NCBI RefSeq assembly: GCF_001274725.1
Contig: NZ_LGUF01000007.1
Span: 3,014,077 to 3,078,076, forward strand
Reading direction: 5' to 3'
From: Sporosarcina globispora
Lineage (GTDB): Bacteria > Bacillota > Bacilli > Bacillales > Cytobacillaceae
Length of the DNA stretch: 64,000 nt
Below the pieces are notes generated by a model, which had not been told where the DNA came from, searched no databases, and was given only the letters and a program-made list of their open reading frames with translations. A program made the translations under genes and the position numbers. The number at the start of each line of letters is the position of its first letter. Position 1 is the stretch's first letter. Below are positions 63,174-64,000 of the stretch, in pieces.

Positions 63174-64000
63174 TTGTTGGAAATAAGTGAAATTAAATTA
63201 CAGCGGTTAAAGATGCCGTTAAATGCGCCTTTTGAAACAAGCTTTGGAAAGATAATCGAAAAAGACATTATTCTTGTCCGTGCTTATGGAAAGGGAAAAG
63301 TGGGTGTCAGTGAAAGCGTTGCGATGCCGTTTCCGATCTACAACGAGGAAACAACAGGAACGGTTTGGTATATGTTATCCGAGTTTTTGATACCCGCACT
63401 GCTGGGAAAAGAAATTCAGCATCCGGATCAAGTCTCAGAAATGTTTTCATTCATTCGCCGCAATCAAATGGCCAAGGCAGCTTTAGAAATGGCGGTATGG
63501 GATTTGTACAGCAGGCAGACAGATCAGCCTTTGGCAGCTGCCCTTGGCGGTAAACGCAAGGAAATTGAAGTTGGAGTAAGCATCGGCATCGAACCAACTG
63601 TAGTGGAACTGGTTAATAAGGTAGATGAATTTTTACGGGAGGGCTACCGGAAAATCAAAGTGAAAATCAAACCGGGATGGGATGTAGAACCACTCCGGGC
63701 AATCCGAAATACCTTTGGAGATGCTGTTCCTTTGATGGCAGATGCAAACTCCGCCTACACTCTTGATGATCTGGAGCTGTTAAAGAAGCTGGATCAGTTT
63801 AATCTCATCATGATTGAACAGCCGCTTGCTCATGATGATATCATCGACCATGCCAGTCTGCAGACTGAGCTGCAAACTCCGATTTGCCTGGATGAAAGCA
63901 TTCACTCGGTGGAGGATACAAGAAAAGCAATTGAAATCGGGGCCTGCAAAATCATTAACATAAAGGTTGGACGTGTAGGCGGGCTAACAGAGTCGAAAAG
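63174..64000 (+). CDS. menC: o-Succinylbenzoate synthase / N-acylamino acid racemase (enolase superfamily), 3' partial
   Basis: At least 275 residues are visible; the gene runs off the window. TTG start (one of three tandem TTG codons at 63171-63179) after AGAAGGAAG. The enolase capping domain spans about 1-125 and the barrel follows. Catalytic features are the KxK motif in GYRKIKVKIKPGW, metal-binding Asp in MADANSAY, Glu in MIEQPL, Asp in LDESIHS and Lys in NIKVGRVGG. Members of this NAAAR/OSBS branch form o-succinylbenzoate in menaquinone synthesis or racemise N-acyl amino acids; sequence alone does not separate the two. The neighbours do not include other men genes in the window. Confidence 0.88.
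   Translation, partial: MLEISEIKLQRLKMPLNAPFETSFGKIIEKDIILVRAYGKGKVGVSESVAMPFPIYNEETTGTVWYMLSEFLIPALLGKEIQHPDQVSEMFSFIRRNQMAKAALEMAVWDLYSRQTDQPLAAALGGKRKEIEVGVSIGIEPTVVELVNKVDEFLREGYRKIKVKIKPGWDVEPLRAIRNTFGDAVPLMADANSAYTLDDLELLKKLDQFNLIMIEQPLAHDDIIDHASLQTELQTPICLDESIHSVEDTRKAIEIGACKIINIKVGRVGGLTESK

Noticed and set aside
1-64000. CRISPR array, rRNA or tRNA genes
   Set aside because: No regularly spaced repeat-spacer array, no cloverleaf-like tRNA sequence and no rRNA segments were seen on reading through; a tRNA scan was not possible here.

Overview
The window is low-GC Gram-positive DNA from an endospore-forming Bacillaceae species (Bacillus or a close relative such as Mesobacillus/Cytobacillus; species not determinable by eye). 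The evidence is a complete ger-type germination receptor locus, a ComK protein, an AprX-type subtilase, a CotA laccase fragment, a Vpr-like subtilase, TTG/GTG starts with strong AGGAGG-type ribosome binding sites, and U-run terminators.

Layout. (a) 1-4.7 kb: an ArsR-type regulator with an MFS exporter, a possible spore-surface protein, and AraC and IS110 scraps. (b) 4.7-35 kb: an eroding accessory region. Intact genes here are a TetR regulator, a Rieske oxygenase, a 1388-aa secreted subtilase with a dockerin-like tail, a GH3 glucosaminidase, a DUF1877 protein, a K+ channel, a vanadium-haloperoxidase-like protein and TatA. They are interleaved with broken genes (aprX, cotA, ATP-dependent DNA ligase twice, tatC, a Tat-exported phosphoesterase, an LRR protein, deoR, atoE) and with mobile-element debris: IS6, IS110, IS1595, a Tn554-type recombinase, a Tn3-family transposase fragment, many solo Tn3-type inverted repeats, and group II introns. 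The main find is a nested group II intron (twintron) at 17026-20836. The inner intron (18293-20160) sits in the YADD codons of the outer intron's reverse transcriptase, and its exact removal restores a 442-codon reading frame. (c) 35.4-39.2 kb: an acyl-CoA ligase / 3-hydroxyacyl-CoA dehydrogenase / thiolase operon. Its promoter carries two 12-bp palindromes also found at the TetR gene 28 kb upstream. (d) 39.3-45.3 kb: a Cupin/XRE regulator divergent from a LysE exporter, and a germination receptor with the A gene divergent from C and B. (e) 45.6-55.5 kb: a PucR-controlled catabolic cluster with two paralogous amidohydrolases (one with an in-frame stop), a sodium:solute symporter, a creatinase-like M24 protein, a DUF2294 protein, a Nif3-like protein and a membrane transporter-like protein. 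(f) 55.7-64 kb: mostly core genes (lipoprotein, comK, ctaB, HAAS/PadR pair, start of a menC-type enolase-superfamily gene).

How the parts fit. Regions (c)-(f) look intact and maintained; region (b) looks like a decaying insertion hot spot. The TetR gene at 6992 is probably the displaced regulator of the acyl-CoA operon at 35445, separated from it by insertions and rearrangement. The PucR cluster looks like an uptake and hydrolysis route for an amide or Xaa-Pro-like nitrogen compound whose substrate cannot be named from sequence.
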